The notes under the pieces are model-generated. The model did no database searches. It had not been told where the DNA came from and saw only the letters and a list, made by a program, of their open reading frames with translations. Position numbers and translations under genes: made by a program. A stretch of 64,000 nt of DNA from Rutidosis leptorrhynchoides. Taxonomy: Eukaryota > Streptophyta > Magnoliopsida > Asterales > Asteraceae. Of the stretch, positions 49,020 through 63,806 are shown in pieces. Numbering within the stretch: position 1 is the stretch's first letter; the number at the start of each line of letters is the position of its first letter. The stretch covers positions 221,661,501-221,725,500 of the forward strand of contig NC_092338.1 of assembly GCF_046630445.1 (NCBI RefSeq), read 5' to 3'.

Positions 49020-49860
49020 TTCTCCTTTTTGTTTGCTTTGGTCGACTATTTTACTGCAGCCAATTGTCCACCACCATCGACTCATAAACCATCCAAAACA
49101 TCCCCTTTAGTCAACATCCTGCTACCATTTTCTGCTGCCTTTTTCGAGCCACAACAGGCTGCTATTTGCAGCTGTAATTCGCCACCTGTTACAGCCCTCT
49201 TTTCGACTTCAAACCCCACCCATCACAGCCACTTAAACTGCCACTTCCTGTTGTTGATTTCAGTCGAACATCACCACCTTTTCCTGTTGCAATTCGTGAT
49301 CCAAAACAGTCCACAAATTACTGGTTTAGCTGTGTTTTTTTGCTGTTGTTTTCCTGCTGTATTGTGTGACCCAAAATAGCCCAAAAACCACACCACCACC
49401 ACCTGCGATCTGCTGCAATTTGTAGCCCACATCCGCCATCGATCAGTAGCTTTTTGCTGCTACAAATTGCCACCAAACAGCCCCCAACTTGCGATTCTTT
49501 TGCTGCTGTCCTGCGTCCCAAAACCAACCCGAAACCCACTCGGTTTTCCACCTTTTTATTGCGGGTTTCTTGCTGTTTTTCTGTAGTTGTTCGCCACCCA
49601 AAAACAGCCCCTGCAACTCATGTTTCACTGCTGTAAACCGCCACAATTTGCAGCTTGTTGCTGCTGCTTTACTGTTCGAATTCCAGCCCAAAACCGAGGC
49701 TGATCAAGGGCTGCTTCTGTTGGTTTTCTGTTGCTGAGACCAAGACCAAACCCAAAGGGATTTGGTCGACTTTGTTGCTACAAATCTGTTTGGTTTCTGC
49801 TGCTACAAACCGAAGCCAAGAACACCCGTTTTCTCGATTTTATTCGTTCTTTAATCTAAG
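49020..49860 (+). repeat. CTG/CCA-rich degenerate repeats in the LTR K leader
   Basis: Starts about 55 bp after the TATA box. TTTGCTGC, TGCTGCTACAAA and CCAAAACAGCCC phrases recur at irregular spacing. The overlapping short frames on both strands are by-products of this composition. Confidence 0.6.
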
Positions 49861-51774
49861 GTAACAAACTAAACTCAACCATATAAATTATACTTATTAT
49901 TATGAATATTAATATCATCTTAGAACTTAAAAGCAATGAAATTGATATTAATAAAGTTATGATTTGATTATAAAGTTAATAACAATAAAATGAGTATGAA
50001 GTTAATATAAACTATGATATTAATATGAATATATTATGTAAGTATGATTATGAGATTAGATTAATATGAAAACAATTATATAATGAATATAATACGATGA
50101 AGTTATAAGTACGTTTATGAATGCGGGATTATGATTATGATTATGAGGTTATAAACATGATATGAGTTTAACTAATATAAAAGATTATGAATATGATTAT
50201 GATCTAAGTATCAAGATATTAGGGATTTGATGTTGATAATAAAACATGATCATAAGTATATTAATACGATTTAGTTTATGAACATGATAAGTATTAAGAT
50301 TAAGATATAATTAAGAGATTGATATGATAAGGTGATAATGATAAATTTACAATCACATAGGTTGTAATTTAAATAAGATTAAAGTTGGAAGGATTAAAAG
50401 TTATCTAATTCATTTAAAATATAATAATATAAGATAATAAATAAAGTGATAATATTATATAGTAATACTATAACTTGTAAACTTATCTATATGGTAACAC
50501 CTTAATTACACTAAGTTATACTATCACATATATAATTATTAAGTACATTAATAATTCGTTGTGTGTATACACCTATAACGTGAAAGTTATAATTGAAATA
50601 TAACGTGCACTTTATACGAACCTCACTGCTACTTACGGCCTAGGGTGGTCCTTGTTTCCATTATGGGACTCGCTTGTGGATCTCGAATGCCAAGACTTAG
50701 ATTCTGGTCAAGAATCATGGGCGCCTGGTAACAACAGATCATTCGAGTGACTTGCATGATAGCAACGAGGTTTGGGCAAAGTTGTACAACATCTTTGTGA
50801 AGGATTATAACCTGAACATACTAAAACTAGAAACTTACTATAAGTAGAAGCTTTCCATAAATAGTAGGATTTCGAAAATAGAAACTTTTGAGAAATAGGA
50901 ATTTTTCTCGAAAACCGTCACTGTTAATATAGTTGCTATATTTATAAACAAACTTTATGTCTGTTAGACATTAACTAATCAAAGATTATATCTCTAGGTT
51001 GAGATCTCTGATTACATACTCCGTTCATACTTCTTGCGTGGAATAACTTACTTGCTACAACGGTGAACTTCATAACCCCTCTTTTTACTATTTCTTAACT
51101 GTTTTATAAACTTTGGGGTAAGAAACATGCTTGCTTTTAAAATGTTTTACGATTAGACACAAGTACTCAAACTTATTAGTTCAAACTGTGCTATGACATG
51201 CTTTGTTTCATGCTAAATCCCTACCATGATATCGTTAATTGCTACTTTGAAACGCGAACTTAGTTATTGTGAGTAGGCCTACTGAGAGTGACGTCTCTAC
51301 CTATTGGTGTGATCATCAAGGGGGTACATAATAATGATTCAATGACACTGACAGTTCAAGGTGTCATAGGGTAACTTCGTTTAGTCTCGATATCATATAC
51401 CTCAGCACTACTAACGAACTGATAAAACTTTATAACTAAATATTGTGGTCTGAAACTTTATTGATTATATAAACCTATGATGTTCACTCAACCATTGTGT
51501 TGACATTTTAAGCATGTTTGTCTCAGGTGAAGATTAGCTTATGTGATGCCCTATGATGCTTAGCTAGCTGATGCATCGGAGTCCACATATTAGACTTATC
51601 ATTTGTTATTTACATATGAATTTCATTATGTAAAATATTATTATGTTTCTATTAGAAATCAAATTTTATTTTATTATAACGTCTCATTTAGAGTCGTTCT
51701 CGCTTTACATACTTGTTTTGTGATAATGAAATGTCATAATTACCCTCGGCCCTATTTGGGGGTATGACAGGCAG

Positions 51775-52592
51775 CATCGCCAACAATTACTTCATTTCTT
51801 GAAATGCGATGTCTGCTTCCGCAGTCCATACAAAATTATTCTGATTCAAACATCCTTTTAGAGTTTTAAAGAAAGGCAACTATCTTTTCTCAGCCTTTGA
51901 CAAAATTCTGGTCAAAGCCGCTAACTTGCCTGTTAAACTTTGCACTTCCTTTATTGTTTTTGGCGCAATCATGTTTTCAATTGCGACTATCTTTTTGGGA
52001 TTAGCCTTAATGCCTTGCTTAGTAACGTAATATCCCAAAAATTTTCCTTCTTTTTTGCCAAAACTACATTTCGATGCATTTAACTTCATGTTAATTCTTC
52101 GCAGATTCCCTAATGTTTCCACAACATCCTGCAAAATTTAATCTTGCGCTTCCTTCTTGATGACCAAATCATCCACATACACTTCAATATTGCACCCAAT
52201 TTGACTTTCGAATGCGCTATCTATCAAACATTGATATGTAGTGCCATCATTCTTAAGTCCAAATGGCATCTTGATATAGCAATATATGCATTTACCCGTA
52301 TGGAACGCGGTTTTAAATTCATATTCCTCCACCATTGAAATTTGATAGTACCCTTTGTAAGCATCCAGATAGAACTTAAAAGGGTATTCATGCAGTGATT
52401 TAACTTTCCAATTGATTTCTGGCAGCGGATAGTTGTCTTTAGGGCAAGCTTTATTGATATCTTTATAAACAATACACATTCGCCACGATCCATCAAGCTT
52501 TTTAACAAGCACTGGGTTTGCACCCATATTTGGTACTTTACTTCACGCAGAATGCCTTCTTTAACAAGTTTAGTTACTTCTCCACATTTTCA
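51775..52592 (-). pseudogene. Tat-lineage reverse transcriptase remnant
   Basis: On the minus strand from 52592: an RT start with TKLVKEGILREVKY, WGANPVLVKKLDGSWRM, KACPKDNYPLPEI (52527-52430), MPFGLKND near 52265 and the catalytic EVYVDDLVIK near 52165, then the thumb and connection (LNASKCSFGKKEGKFLGY, 52090-52030; TGKLAALTRILSKAEKR, to 51880). A stop near 52136 and lost frames make it inactive. Gag, protease and the 5' LTR are not adjacent; LTR F starts at 52593. Confidence 0.85.
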
Positions 52593-52630
52593 TGACCCGT
52601 CCTAAACCATCTGGACGAATACATTACATT

Positions 52631-52780
52631 TAGTTACATCGCGAGGTACTTGACCTCTATATGATACATTTTACAAATATTGCATTCGTTTTTAAAAGAC
52701 AATCTTAGTTACATCGCGAGGTACTTGACCTTTATATGATACATTTTACAAATATTGCATTCGTTTTTAAAAGACAATCT
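52631..52780 (+). repeat. 75-bp tandem duplication in LTR F
   Basis: 52631-52705 and 52706-52780 differ at one base that I can see. The unit contains CATCGCGAGGTACTTGACC, the U5 block shared with LTRs D and E. Confidence 0.9.
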
Positions 52781-54195
52781 CTCATCACATCGAAAGTTGA
52801 CAGCATGCATATCATTTCATAATATTTCCAACTATAAATGACTTAATAATATTCTTGATGAACTCGACGACTCCAAGTAATATCTTTAAAATGAGCAAAT
52901 GCACAGCGGAAGATTTCTTTCATACCTGAGAATAAACATGCTTTCAAGTGTCAACCAAAAGGTTGGTGAGTTCATTAGTTTATCATAAACATTCATTTCC
53001 ATCATTTTAATAGACCATAAGATTTCCTTTATTCAATAATCATACACTCACAAGTGTTTAAATATCATTCATATGGATTGAACACCTGGTAACCGACATT
53101 AACAAAATGCATTTAGAATATCCCCATATATAAATATCGAAGTACTAAAGCAGTTCAAATTCTCTGACTGGGGCGTGTCAAAGCCCATAGATCTATCTTT
53201 AGGATTCGCGTCAATTGGTGGCAATTATAATAAACACCAATTCTTAGACTACCAAGTTCAACAAGGGCGATATCCGGTATAACGATTCAACCATAGAATG
53301 TAGTTTCGATTACTTGTGTCTATTTCGTAAAGCATGTATTCTCAGTCCCAAAAATATATATATTGCAAAAGCATTTAAAAAGGGAGCAAATGAAACTCAC
53401 CTAATGTATTTTGAAGTAAAAATACATATGACTATATTGAACAATGCAGGGTTGGCCTTGGATTCATGAACCTATATCATATGTATTTTCATTAATACAT
53501 ATAATCGTAATCAAACAAGTGTATACATATTATTTTATGTATTAATATTAATATTTTTATCAATACTTATATTACGTTATGATACATATTTGATATTTAA
53601 TTAATGTTATTGGTTAAAACGAAATTTTTATGTAGTATTAGTATACTTTATATAATAAATATATTTATATCTATATATATTTATCTTTTGTGTTGTAAAA
53701 TTATTAATTGTAGTAATTGCTAGACTAAGGATGCTAATAATAATGTTGATAGTAATAATAATAATTTTATTAAAAATGGTGATTTTACTAATTATGATAA
53801 AGTACAAATAATAGTCTTTGTAAAAATAAAATTTTAATAGTAATGGTAAGTTTAATAATAATTATTGTTTTAAATAGAAATTTAAATGATCATATACTTA
53901 ATAATACTATAATAAATGTTAAATGGTACTCTAATACTAATATTAATGATAAAGATACTTTATGATATCTATAATCGGAATGATAATAATAACCATACAT
54001 TTGACATTAATGTTAATATTATTGATGATAATAACCATTTTTATGATAATACAACTAATACATAATGATTTTACATATTAATAACTATATTGATAATAAC
54101 ATTAATTAATACTTAAAATCATACTAATAATCCTAAAATTCGTCATACTTAATAATAATACTAACAATAATGATAATACTTACTAATACTTAGTT

Positions 54196-54196
<1 letters not shown>

Positions 54197-54257
<61 letters not shown>

Positions 54258-54335
54258 TATAATTATAATAATAATAATAATAAAAATAATCATATTCATA
54301 GTAAAACAATAATAATCATCATCATAATAATACAA

Positions 54336-54390
<55 letters not shown>

Positions 54391-55393
54391 TTTTTAAAAA
54401 TAATACTACCTTTAAATAAGCCTTGTGAAAACAAACGCCTGAAGCCGGGCTCGAACCCTCGACCACTCGTTCATACACATACACCCTTACCCATGCCTCT
54501 AATCTATTTTTCTGTATTTTATCCTAACAAAAATATATCTAACCCGTATAATATTTTGTGCTCACTTCATCTTCTTCATCAAATAGCTTAGTTGTCCTAA
54601 ATCCTCTAAACCTTAATGATAGTTACCAGATCGAATTCATGATGTTAAATTGTTCCATAACGATTTATAACAGAGATTAATAAACGTGAAGAAAAAAGAA
54701 AATATATATATATATATACAGCTACCCGTCGCTGTTTAAAACAAAAAAAAATTGATTAACAGATTAAGATCGTTTTAGGCTTTACTTTCTTCATAAGACC
54801 TGTTTTAAATCACCATTATAATACACGTAAATGATCAATTGTACTTGAAACGACTTCCAAATTCCAAATTTGATCAATTAAAATTCGTTTGACTTTTTCT
54901 TCAAATACTTTGACTTCAAAATTAATATTCGATAGAATGAATTGAAGGTTAAAAACTTACAGTCAGATTTGATGGACGATTTCTAACATTATTGCATTAA
55001 TAGATTTTGACAATTCATTCACATTCGAGTTTTTGATAAATTTGTTCAAGAACAGAGATACTAGTTTGGTTTCTTCAACTTTTCGTTTAATAATTTCCAA
55101 ATGGTAATAACTGGATTGTATACGACGTAATAGATTAATTGATGCTGTATCATGATTTGATCAAAGTTGTATTTTAGTGATTATGAATCGACAAGAACAA
55201 AAAACTGTGACAGGAGCCGAAGAAAAAAAAATCAAAAAGTGATTGATAATTGATTCGATTAATTTATTTATATAATATTAATAACTATTATATATAAATA
55301 CCTTATTAATAATAATGCTTTAATAATAATAAAAATAATAATAATGTTAATGTTAATAATAATTATCATAGTAATAATAATAATAAAATCATA

Positions 55394-55478
<85 letters not shown>

Positions 55479-55808
55479 GAAATACTAATATTATTTATGA
55501 TAAAAATAACTAATAACATTAATATTAACATTAATAATGATAATGATAAAAGTAATAATGATAATAGTTAAAAATGATAATTTTTAGTATTTATACTAAT
55601 AATGATATTATTGATAAAGATAATATTAATAATATGATAATATAGTTAGTAACAATAATTATAATAATACCAATAGTAACTATAATATAGCAAATTTACA
55701 TATAACAATTTCATAATATAAATTTTACTAATACTAATGATACTAATATTTATATTAATAATAACGAATGTAATAATAATAACATGTCAATTATATTATA
55801 ACTTGTAG

Positions 55809-55868
<60 letters not shown>
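54197..55868. repeat. AAT and TA microsatellites of LTR F
   Basis: Several long AAT/ATT runs and a TA run, separated by AT-rich DNA. They produce poly-Ile and poly-Tyr frames only. Confidence 0.9.
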
Positions 55869-55875
<7 letters not shown>

Positions 55876-56472
55876 GTTTATATATATTACTGTATTTAAA
55901 TATATCTGTTTATATATATATATATCTGTATACATATATGTATTGTATTTAGTCTCATTAATTATTAAATATACTGTAATAATAATACTTCTTAATATTA
56001 TATATAATAATAATAACACTTTATAATAATAATGGTAATAATAATTATATTATTGATAATAATAATATCTATAAATTTTATAACAATATTATTATTAATA
56101 ATAATGATAATATTATAATAATTTAAATTCATCATACTTCATATCTATATATATATATAACCACTAATACTTCTTATAGTAATAAGAGTAATATTATTAT
56201 TGTATTAATTTTTAATATATTAATATGACATGTTATCGTTTATAATTTATATTATGTAATAACTTATATTTGATAGTAATTTCTTATACATTTATATATA
56301 CATATCTATTTACAAACAATTATTCGTGAATCGTCGGAATTTGGTCGAGGTCAAATGATTACATGAACACAGTTCAAAATATTTGAGATTTAACTTAACA
56401 GACTTTGCTTATCGTGTCGGAATCATGTAAAGATAAAGTTTAAATTTGGTCGAAAATTTCCAGGTCGTCACA

Positions 56473-58902
56473 GTACCTACCCGTTAAAGAAATTTCGTCC
56501 CGAAATTTGATTGGAATGGTCATGGCTGACAATAAATATGTTTTCATGACTCATATAAGCTAATAAATAGAGTTTTATTACCATTGAGTAATAAGGATAA
56601 AATAATTCGAATATACGAAGAGTACGAATGAAGCTATCACAAAATAGTGAAAATGAGTAAATGCAAGTTCATCTTAACCGGTGACGTAGTCACGGTTGAT
56701 TTCCGGAATTTAAGCGATTTAAAAGAAATCTTCGTAACAAGATTTGATTCTTAGATGATTAAGGAAATTTAGGATTCTCTTTAATTAAATGCGATGATCT
56801 GTCTCGATTGCTCGGTCTGATTTTTCACTATAAATCTACCCTCTTTGTGTTGGAGCTCCATACATTTGTTTTTTTCTTCCCGACTTTAAGTCAAGCGAAT
56901 ACTGGTCCAGAATTCGTAGATACGAATTTAGAATGAACATATCTAATGTTCTGAAAGAGAAATTGTAATAGCACGATCTTTATTGGTTAAATTACCAGAA
57001 TTCAAGAGAAAAGATAGAACTATCAAGAAAATATGTTCTTGATATGTCCATAGATTAGATAGAATGTAAGAGTCGTGTAACATGGCACATGATGACGTTA
57101 TGATCTGTGAATCATCACTTTCCATTAGAAACTCAGCATGACTTACTGTAATATAATCACGTTGATCAAGTATCATTATATTATACTAACTCATGCTACA
57201 GCTCCCAACACTACTTCAAAATCATTCATAATTTAAACTTGAAGGTTTACAAAATATAGAAACTAATCAGTTTCCTTTATGATGTAATACATATAATCAT
57301 GAAAAGATAACTAATTTCAAATAAGGATAGTTATGAAAATATCTTCAGAAATATCGAAGATATTTTTGACGATATTTTGGAATTTCTAAGATCGAAGGTT
57401 GATGAAGAAAATCCTTTCGCAAGGATTCAGAATAAATAAGGAGCAAGATATTCGCTGAAGAGTTCATCAGATACAGAATCATCTGAATTCATTAAGTACA
57501 GGTTTAGTCCTAGTGAGTTGTCCACAGTCTCCTTTATAGTTTACCCAATCATTTTTTTTTCAGTACCAAATTTTCTATCGAGCGTTCCCAACATTTCATT
57601 CTTTATTATCAAACTTTTGGCCATTCAGACCATCTATGATTTTGCTGTTTCCTCTACATTTAATGCTACCATATCTAAATCATCGGTTATCAATCCGAGG
57701 TGGTTTCAAGAGAATTGTGTTTTTAGATGATTAAACGCTGGTGGTAATATGGTGGAATATAAAAGGTTCTCCGGTAACAATAAAAGGGCACACATATATA
57801 TCAAAGTGTTAATAATGTTTTTTCGAACGAAAAGTCAAACTTGACTTGCTGGAGCTGTAACAAAATTTGCTACTTTGAAAGGAATTATCAAGTTATTTTG
57901 GGTAATAATAACACTAAAGGAGTTAGCACAGATACGTGTTAAATGTTTACTCAGTTTCCGAGAGTGTTTCAGGTGCATAACTATATGTATCAATCTTTTC
58001 TTTTGTAGATGAAGTGTGGTTGGTTCATTCTCTCGATTGAGGTGTTTTCAAGAATCATGAAAGGTTTGAACGCATATTGTAATCGTCCAGATACAAATGA
58101 GGTTTAAGATGAAATCAAGTGGCAAACTTGAAGAAATGTTTAGTTTCATATGTTAAAATCAATACTTTAATTCATTTTAATTGTCCAATGTTATTAGTCC
58201 ACAGTCGATAGTCCACATTTAATAGTCCAATAATACATATATAGTTTAATATATAATATTCGAATTAATTAATATGTATCGTGACCCGTGTACATGTCTC
58301 AGACTCGATCACAACTCAAAGTATATATATTATTTAAGAATCAACCTCAACCCTGTATAGAGAACTCGAACATTACAACATATAGAGTGTCGGGTTATTC
58401 CAAATAATATATATAGATGCATCGATATGATATGTCAAAACATTGTATATGTGTCCCGACATTTAAAGTGCGTAAAATAAATAACAGAAATTAAATGACG
58501 ATAAATAAAATTGCGAGAATTTAAATTGCGATAAATAAATTGCGATAATTAAATTGCGATAAATAAATTGAGATAAATAAAATGTAATATGAAATTAAAA
58601 GTTAGCTACGAATAGTTAGCTAGGAATAGTTAGCGTGAATTCTTAACAAAATTTCTCATAATTAATTTGTTTGTTTCTAACAAATTTTATTTTTGTCCAA
58701 TGTTTTCATCATTATGCCACTTGTTGGATTCTGATAAGTCAAAATCCAAATATGAAATTGAATGAAAATGATTATTCTGTGGTGAATGGATACGTATATC
58801 TGTGGATGTAAGTAGGATAGTAAATGACTGTTGAATCAGATTCGAAGAATATACAGTGTAACTTATTAATGTGAAATCTAAATATTCCTCGGGTATTACC
58901 TA
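56473..58902 (-). other. PPT and mosaic non-coding internal DNA of element F
   Basis: The right side of LTR F has the PPT (GTACCTACCCGTT on plus) and the inverted repeat AAATTTCGTCCCGAAATTT (56490-56508), but no chromodomain or other pol coding follows, so the usual pol end is missing. Positions 58230-58460, read on minus, resemble the middle of the J-family LTR (CTATACAGGGTTGAGGTTGA). Positions 58470-58590 resemble LTR A/B repeats (TTGCGATAAATAAA). It is a rearranged or non-autonomous interior. Confidence 0.5.
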
Positions 58903-59096
58903 TGTAGTGACCTGAACTTTTCCATGTTTATTTATATTAAATAAAATTGATAATTTATATGATTAAGTGTTTCCAACATGTTAAGCAATCAAACTTGTTA
59001 AGACGTGATTAATTGAAATAGGTTTCATATAGACAATTGACTACCCAAGTTGACCGGTGATTCACGAACGTTAAAACTTGTAAAAACTATATGATG

Positions 59097-59193
<97 letters not shown>

Positions 59194-62100
59194 ACATGAT
59201 ATTATGATAAGTAAAAATATCATTAAGTATATTACCAATGAGCTACATATGTAAAAAAAACAAGACTACTAACTTAATGATTTCGAAACGAGACATATAT
59301 TTAACGATTATCGTTGTAACAACATTTAACTGTATATATATATCATACTAAGATATATTAATATATCATAATATCATGATAATGTAATAATTTAACATCT
59401 CTTTAGATATAATAAACAATGGGTTAACAACATTTAACAAGATCGTTAACCTAAAGGTTTCAAAACAACACTTACATATAACGACTAACGATGACTTAAC
59501 GACTTAGTTAAAATGTATATATATGTAGTGTTTTAATATGTATTCATACACTTTTGAAAGACTTCAAGACACTTATCAAAATACTTCTACTTAACAAAAA
59601 TGCTTACAATTACATCCTCGTTCAGTTTCATCAACAATTCTACTCTTATGCACCTGTATTCGTACTCGTACAATACACAGCTTTTAAATGTATGTACTAT
59701 TGGTATATACACTCCAATGATCAGCTCTTAGTAGCCCATGTGAGTCACCTAACACATGTGGGAACCATCATTTAGCAACTAGCATGAAATATCTCATAAA
59801 ATTACAAAAATATTAGTAATCATTCATGACTTATTTACATGTAAACAAAATTACACATCCTTTATATCTAATCCATATACCAACGACCAAAAACACCTAC
59901 TAATAATTTCATTCTTCAATTTTATTCATCTAATTGATCTCTCTCAAGTTCTATCTTCATGTTCTAAGTGTTCTTCATAAATTCTATAAGTTCTAGTTTC
60001 ATAAAATCAAGAATACTTCCAAGTTTGCTAGCTTACTTCCAATCTTGTAAAGTGATCATCCAACCTCAAGAAATCTTTCTTATTTACAGTAAGATATCTT
60101 TATAATATAAGGTAATACTCATATTCAAACTTTGTTTCAATTTCTATAACTTTAACAATCTTATTTCGAGTGGAAATCTTACTTGAACTTGTTTTCGTGT
60201 CATGATTTTGCTTCAAGAACTTTCAAGCCATCCAAGGATCCTTTGAAGCTAGATTTACTTTTCTCATTTCCAGTAGGTTTATCCAAAAAACATGAGGTAG
60301 TAATGATGTTCATAACATCATTCGATTCATATATATAAAACTACCTTATTTGAAGGTTTAAACTTGAAATCACTAGAACCTAGTTTAGTTAATTCTAAAC
60401 TTGTTCGCAAACAAAAGTTAATCCTTCTAACTTGATATTTAAAATGAACTAAACACATATTATAAATCTATATGATATGCTAACTTAATGATTTAAAACC
60501 GGAAAACACGAAAAACATCGTAAAACCGGATATACGCCGTCGTAGTAACACCGCGGACTGTTTTGGGTTAGTTAATTAAAAACTATGAAAAAATTTGATT
60601 TAAAAGTTGTTCTTCTGGGAAAATGATTTTTCTCATGAACATGAAACTATATCCAAAAATCATGGTTAAACTCAAAGTGGAAGTATGTTTTTCAAAATGG
60701 TCATCAAGACGTCGTTCTTTCGACTAAAATGACTACCTCTTACAAAAACAACTTGTAACTTATATTTCTGACTATAAACCTATATATTTTCTGTTTATAT
60801 TTATAAAATATAGTTCAATATGAAACCATTGCAATTTGATTCACTCAAAACGGATTTAAAACGAAGAAGTTATGGGTAAAACAAGATTGGATTTTTTTTT
60901 GATTGTTGTAGCTACGAGAAATATTGTAACAATTCTATTCAAATCATATCCTAGCTAACTTTTATTGTATTATACATGTATTCTAATATATTATGTAATC
61001 TTGGGATACCATAGACACGTATACAAATGTTTTGACATATCATATCGACCCATCTATATATATTATTTGGAACAACCATAGACACTATATATGCAGTAAT
61101 GTTGGAGTTAGCTATACAGGGTTAAGGTTGATTCCAAAAATATATATACTTTGAGTTGTGATCAAGCCTGAGACGTGTATACACTGGGTCGTGGATTGGG
61201 TCAAGATAATATGTATCAATTTATTTCTGTACATCTAACTATGGACAACTAGTTGTAGGTTACTAACGAGGACAGCTGACTTAATAAACTTAAAACATTA
61301 AAATGTATTAAAAATATTGTAAATATATTTTGAACATACTTTGATATATATGTACATATTTGTTATAGGTTCGTGAATCGACCAGTGGCCAAGTCTTACT
61401 TCCCGACGAAGTAAAAATATGTGAAAGTGAGTTATAGTCCCACTTTTAATATCTAATATTTTGGGATGAGAATACATGCAAATGTATAAATGTTTTACGA
61501 AATAGACACAAGTAAATGAAACTACTTTATATGGGTGAATGATCGAAGCCGAATATGCCCCTTTTTAGCTCGGTAGCCTAAGAATTTGGGAACAGACACC
61601 CTAATTGACGCGAATCCTAAAGATAGATCTATCGGGCCCAACAAGCCCCATTCTGGAATTTGGAATGCTTTAGTACTTCGAAATTATCATGTCCGATGGG
61701 TGTCCCGGAATGATGGGGATATTTTATATGCATCTTGTTAATGTCGGTTACCAGGTGTTCACCTTATGAATGATTTTTATCTCTATGTATGGGATGTATT
61801 GAAATATGAAATCTTGTGGTCTATTATTTCGATTGATAAATATATAGGTTAAACTTATAACTCACCAACATTTTTGTTGACGTTTAAAGCATGTTTATTC
61901 TCAGGTGATTATTAAGAGCTTCCGCTGTTGCATACTAAAATAAGGACAAGATTTGGAGTCCATGCTTGTATGATATTATGTAAAAACTGCATTCAAGAAA
62001 CTTATTTTTGATGTAACATATTCTTATTGTAAACCATTATGTAATGTTCGTGTGTAAACGGTATATTTTAGATTATCATTATTTGATAATCTACGTAATG

Positions 62101-62248
62101 CTTTTTAAACCTTTATAGATAAAATAAAGGTTATGGTTGTTTTAAAAATGAATGCAGTCTTTGAAAAATGTCTCATATAGAGGTCAAAACCTCGCAACGA
62201 AATCAATTAATATGGAACGTTTATAATCAATATGAACGGGACATTTCA
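58903..62248 (+). repeat. 5' LTR J, older relative of the intact element's LTR
   Basis: 3346 bp from TGTAGTGACCTG to GGGACATTTCA. It aligns along its whole length with 31994-35250 but with many substitutions and a long TA run at 59098-59190. A donor-like AAA/GTGAGT is at 61427 and an acceptor-like TTATTCTCAG at 61904. The left flank is ACCTA. Confidence 0.85.
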
Positions 62249-62388
62249 GTTGGTATCTGAGCGTTGGTCTTAGAGAACCAGAAATTTACATTAGTGTGTC
62301 TTATCGAGTTTGTTAGGATACATTAGTGAGTCTGGTCTTCGACCGTGTTTTCTTTAAAAACGATTACTTAACACTTTTGTTGGAAACT
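62249..62388 (+). other. PBS and leader of element J
   Basis: TGGTATCTGAGC differs from the initiator-Met PBS at the same base as the intact element. The leader has CATTAGTGAGTCTGG with donor-like GTGAGT at 62326. It stops at TTGGAAACT, where LTR B begins. Confidence 0.8.
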
Positions 62389-63736
62389 TGATGTTATGCG
62401 AGGTGTATATGAAATAGCTTATATTTTACTAGTAAAAACTATTAAATACGATATAATTTTACACGAGATATTTATTTATTTATATAATGGATATACCTAA
62501 ACCTTGCTACAACACTTATACGCAGTGTACCTAATCATACAGTAGTGTAGTTTTTAGAAAGTCCGGTTCGTTCCACAGGGAAATCTTTTAAACAAAGCTT
62601 AACGCTATATTAGTTTTAATTTATAAAAATACAAATATATATATAAGTAATATTATTATTATAAAAAGGGGGTTTTTTACCGTTTAATGACCGGTTTGTC
62701 GATTTTTAAAACTTTAGTCACAGTTAAAACCTAATGTAAAATATTAAATAAATAATAGACTTAATTTAAAGCGTAAAATAAATAACGATAATGAAATTGC
62801 AATAAATAAAAGTGCGATGAAATAAAATTGCGATAATTAAAAAGTGTGATAATTAAAAGTGCAATTAAATACAATGACAATAAATAAAAGTGCGATAATT
62901 AGAAGTGCAATTAAATATGAAAATAAAGGAATTATGCTTATTTAAACTTCCATAATCATGATGTTTGACGTGTTGATTTTAGTTTATTCCCATGGGTTAA
63001 TTGTCCTTTGTCCTGGATTATTTAATATGTCCGTCTGGTTTTTGTCCATAACAGTCCATCAGTCATAAATATAAAGTGCGAGTGTCCTCGTCCAATTATC
63101 CTTATACCCGAAGTCAAATATTCCAATTAATTGGGGACTTAAACTGTAACAAGGTTTTAATACTTTGTTTAATAATTACACCAGGATATCAACTTCGTGT
63201 AACCCAAGGTTTTAATACTTGGTTAACAATTACACCAAATGTCCTTGTATATAATTTCCCCCCTGTTTTAATAATTCTAGTGACTATTAATCCATTCCCG
63301 TGTCCGGTTAAATGAACGATTATTCGTACATATAAATACCCCGCCCATCGTGTCCGATTGAGTGTATATGGTTATTTATAGGTACGTCCAATTGTAAATC
63401 TTTATATTAAAATTAACAAACTATCATTTAGTTAAACAAATATAAAGCCCATTAATAGCCCATAGTCTAATTTCCACAAGTGTCGTTCTTTTGTCCAAAC
63501 CCCAATTATGGTACAAAGCCCAATTAACCAATTTTAGTAATTAGCCCAACATCATGATTACTTCGTTTTAAATAAGCATAATAATTACTTAGCTACGAGA
63601 CATTAATGTAAAAAAGGTTGAACATAACTTACAATAATTAAAAATAGCGTAGCGTTACACGGACAGAATTTCGACTTACACCCTTACAACATTTGCTAAC
63701 ATACCCTTATTATTGGAAATTAAAATTAAAATATAA

Positions 63737-63806
<70 letters not shown>

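Larger units (their letters stand above)
52593..56472 (-). repeat. 3' LTR F of a minus-strand chromovirus, 3880 bp
   Basis: On the minus strand it begins TGTGACGACCTGG at 56472, next to a PPT, and ends GGACGGGTCA at 52593. It is the same family as LTR E. A donor-like TAG/GTGAGT is at 53400 and an acceptor-like TTATTCTCAG at 52926, followed by CTTCCGCTGTGC. It includes a 75-bp tandem duplication, several AAT runs (54197-54260, 54335-54386, 55395-55480) and a TA run (55812-55868). Confidence 0.75.

Noticed and set aside
49029-49864. Several overlapping Cys-rich frames on both strands, resembling small secreted proteins
   Set aside because: They arise from degenerate TGCTGC/CCAAAA repeats in the LTR K leader, with frames open on both strands at once.
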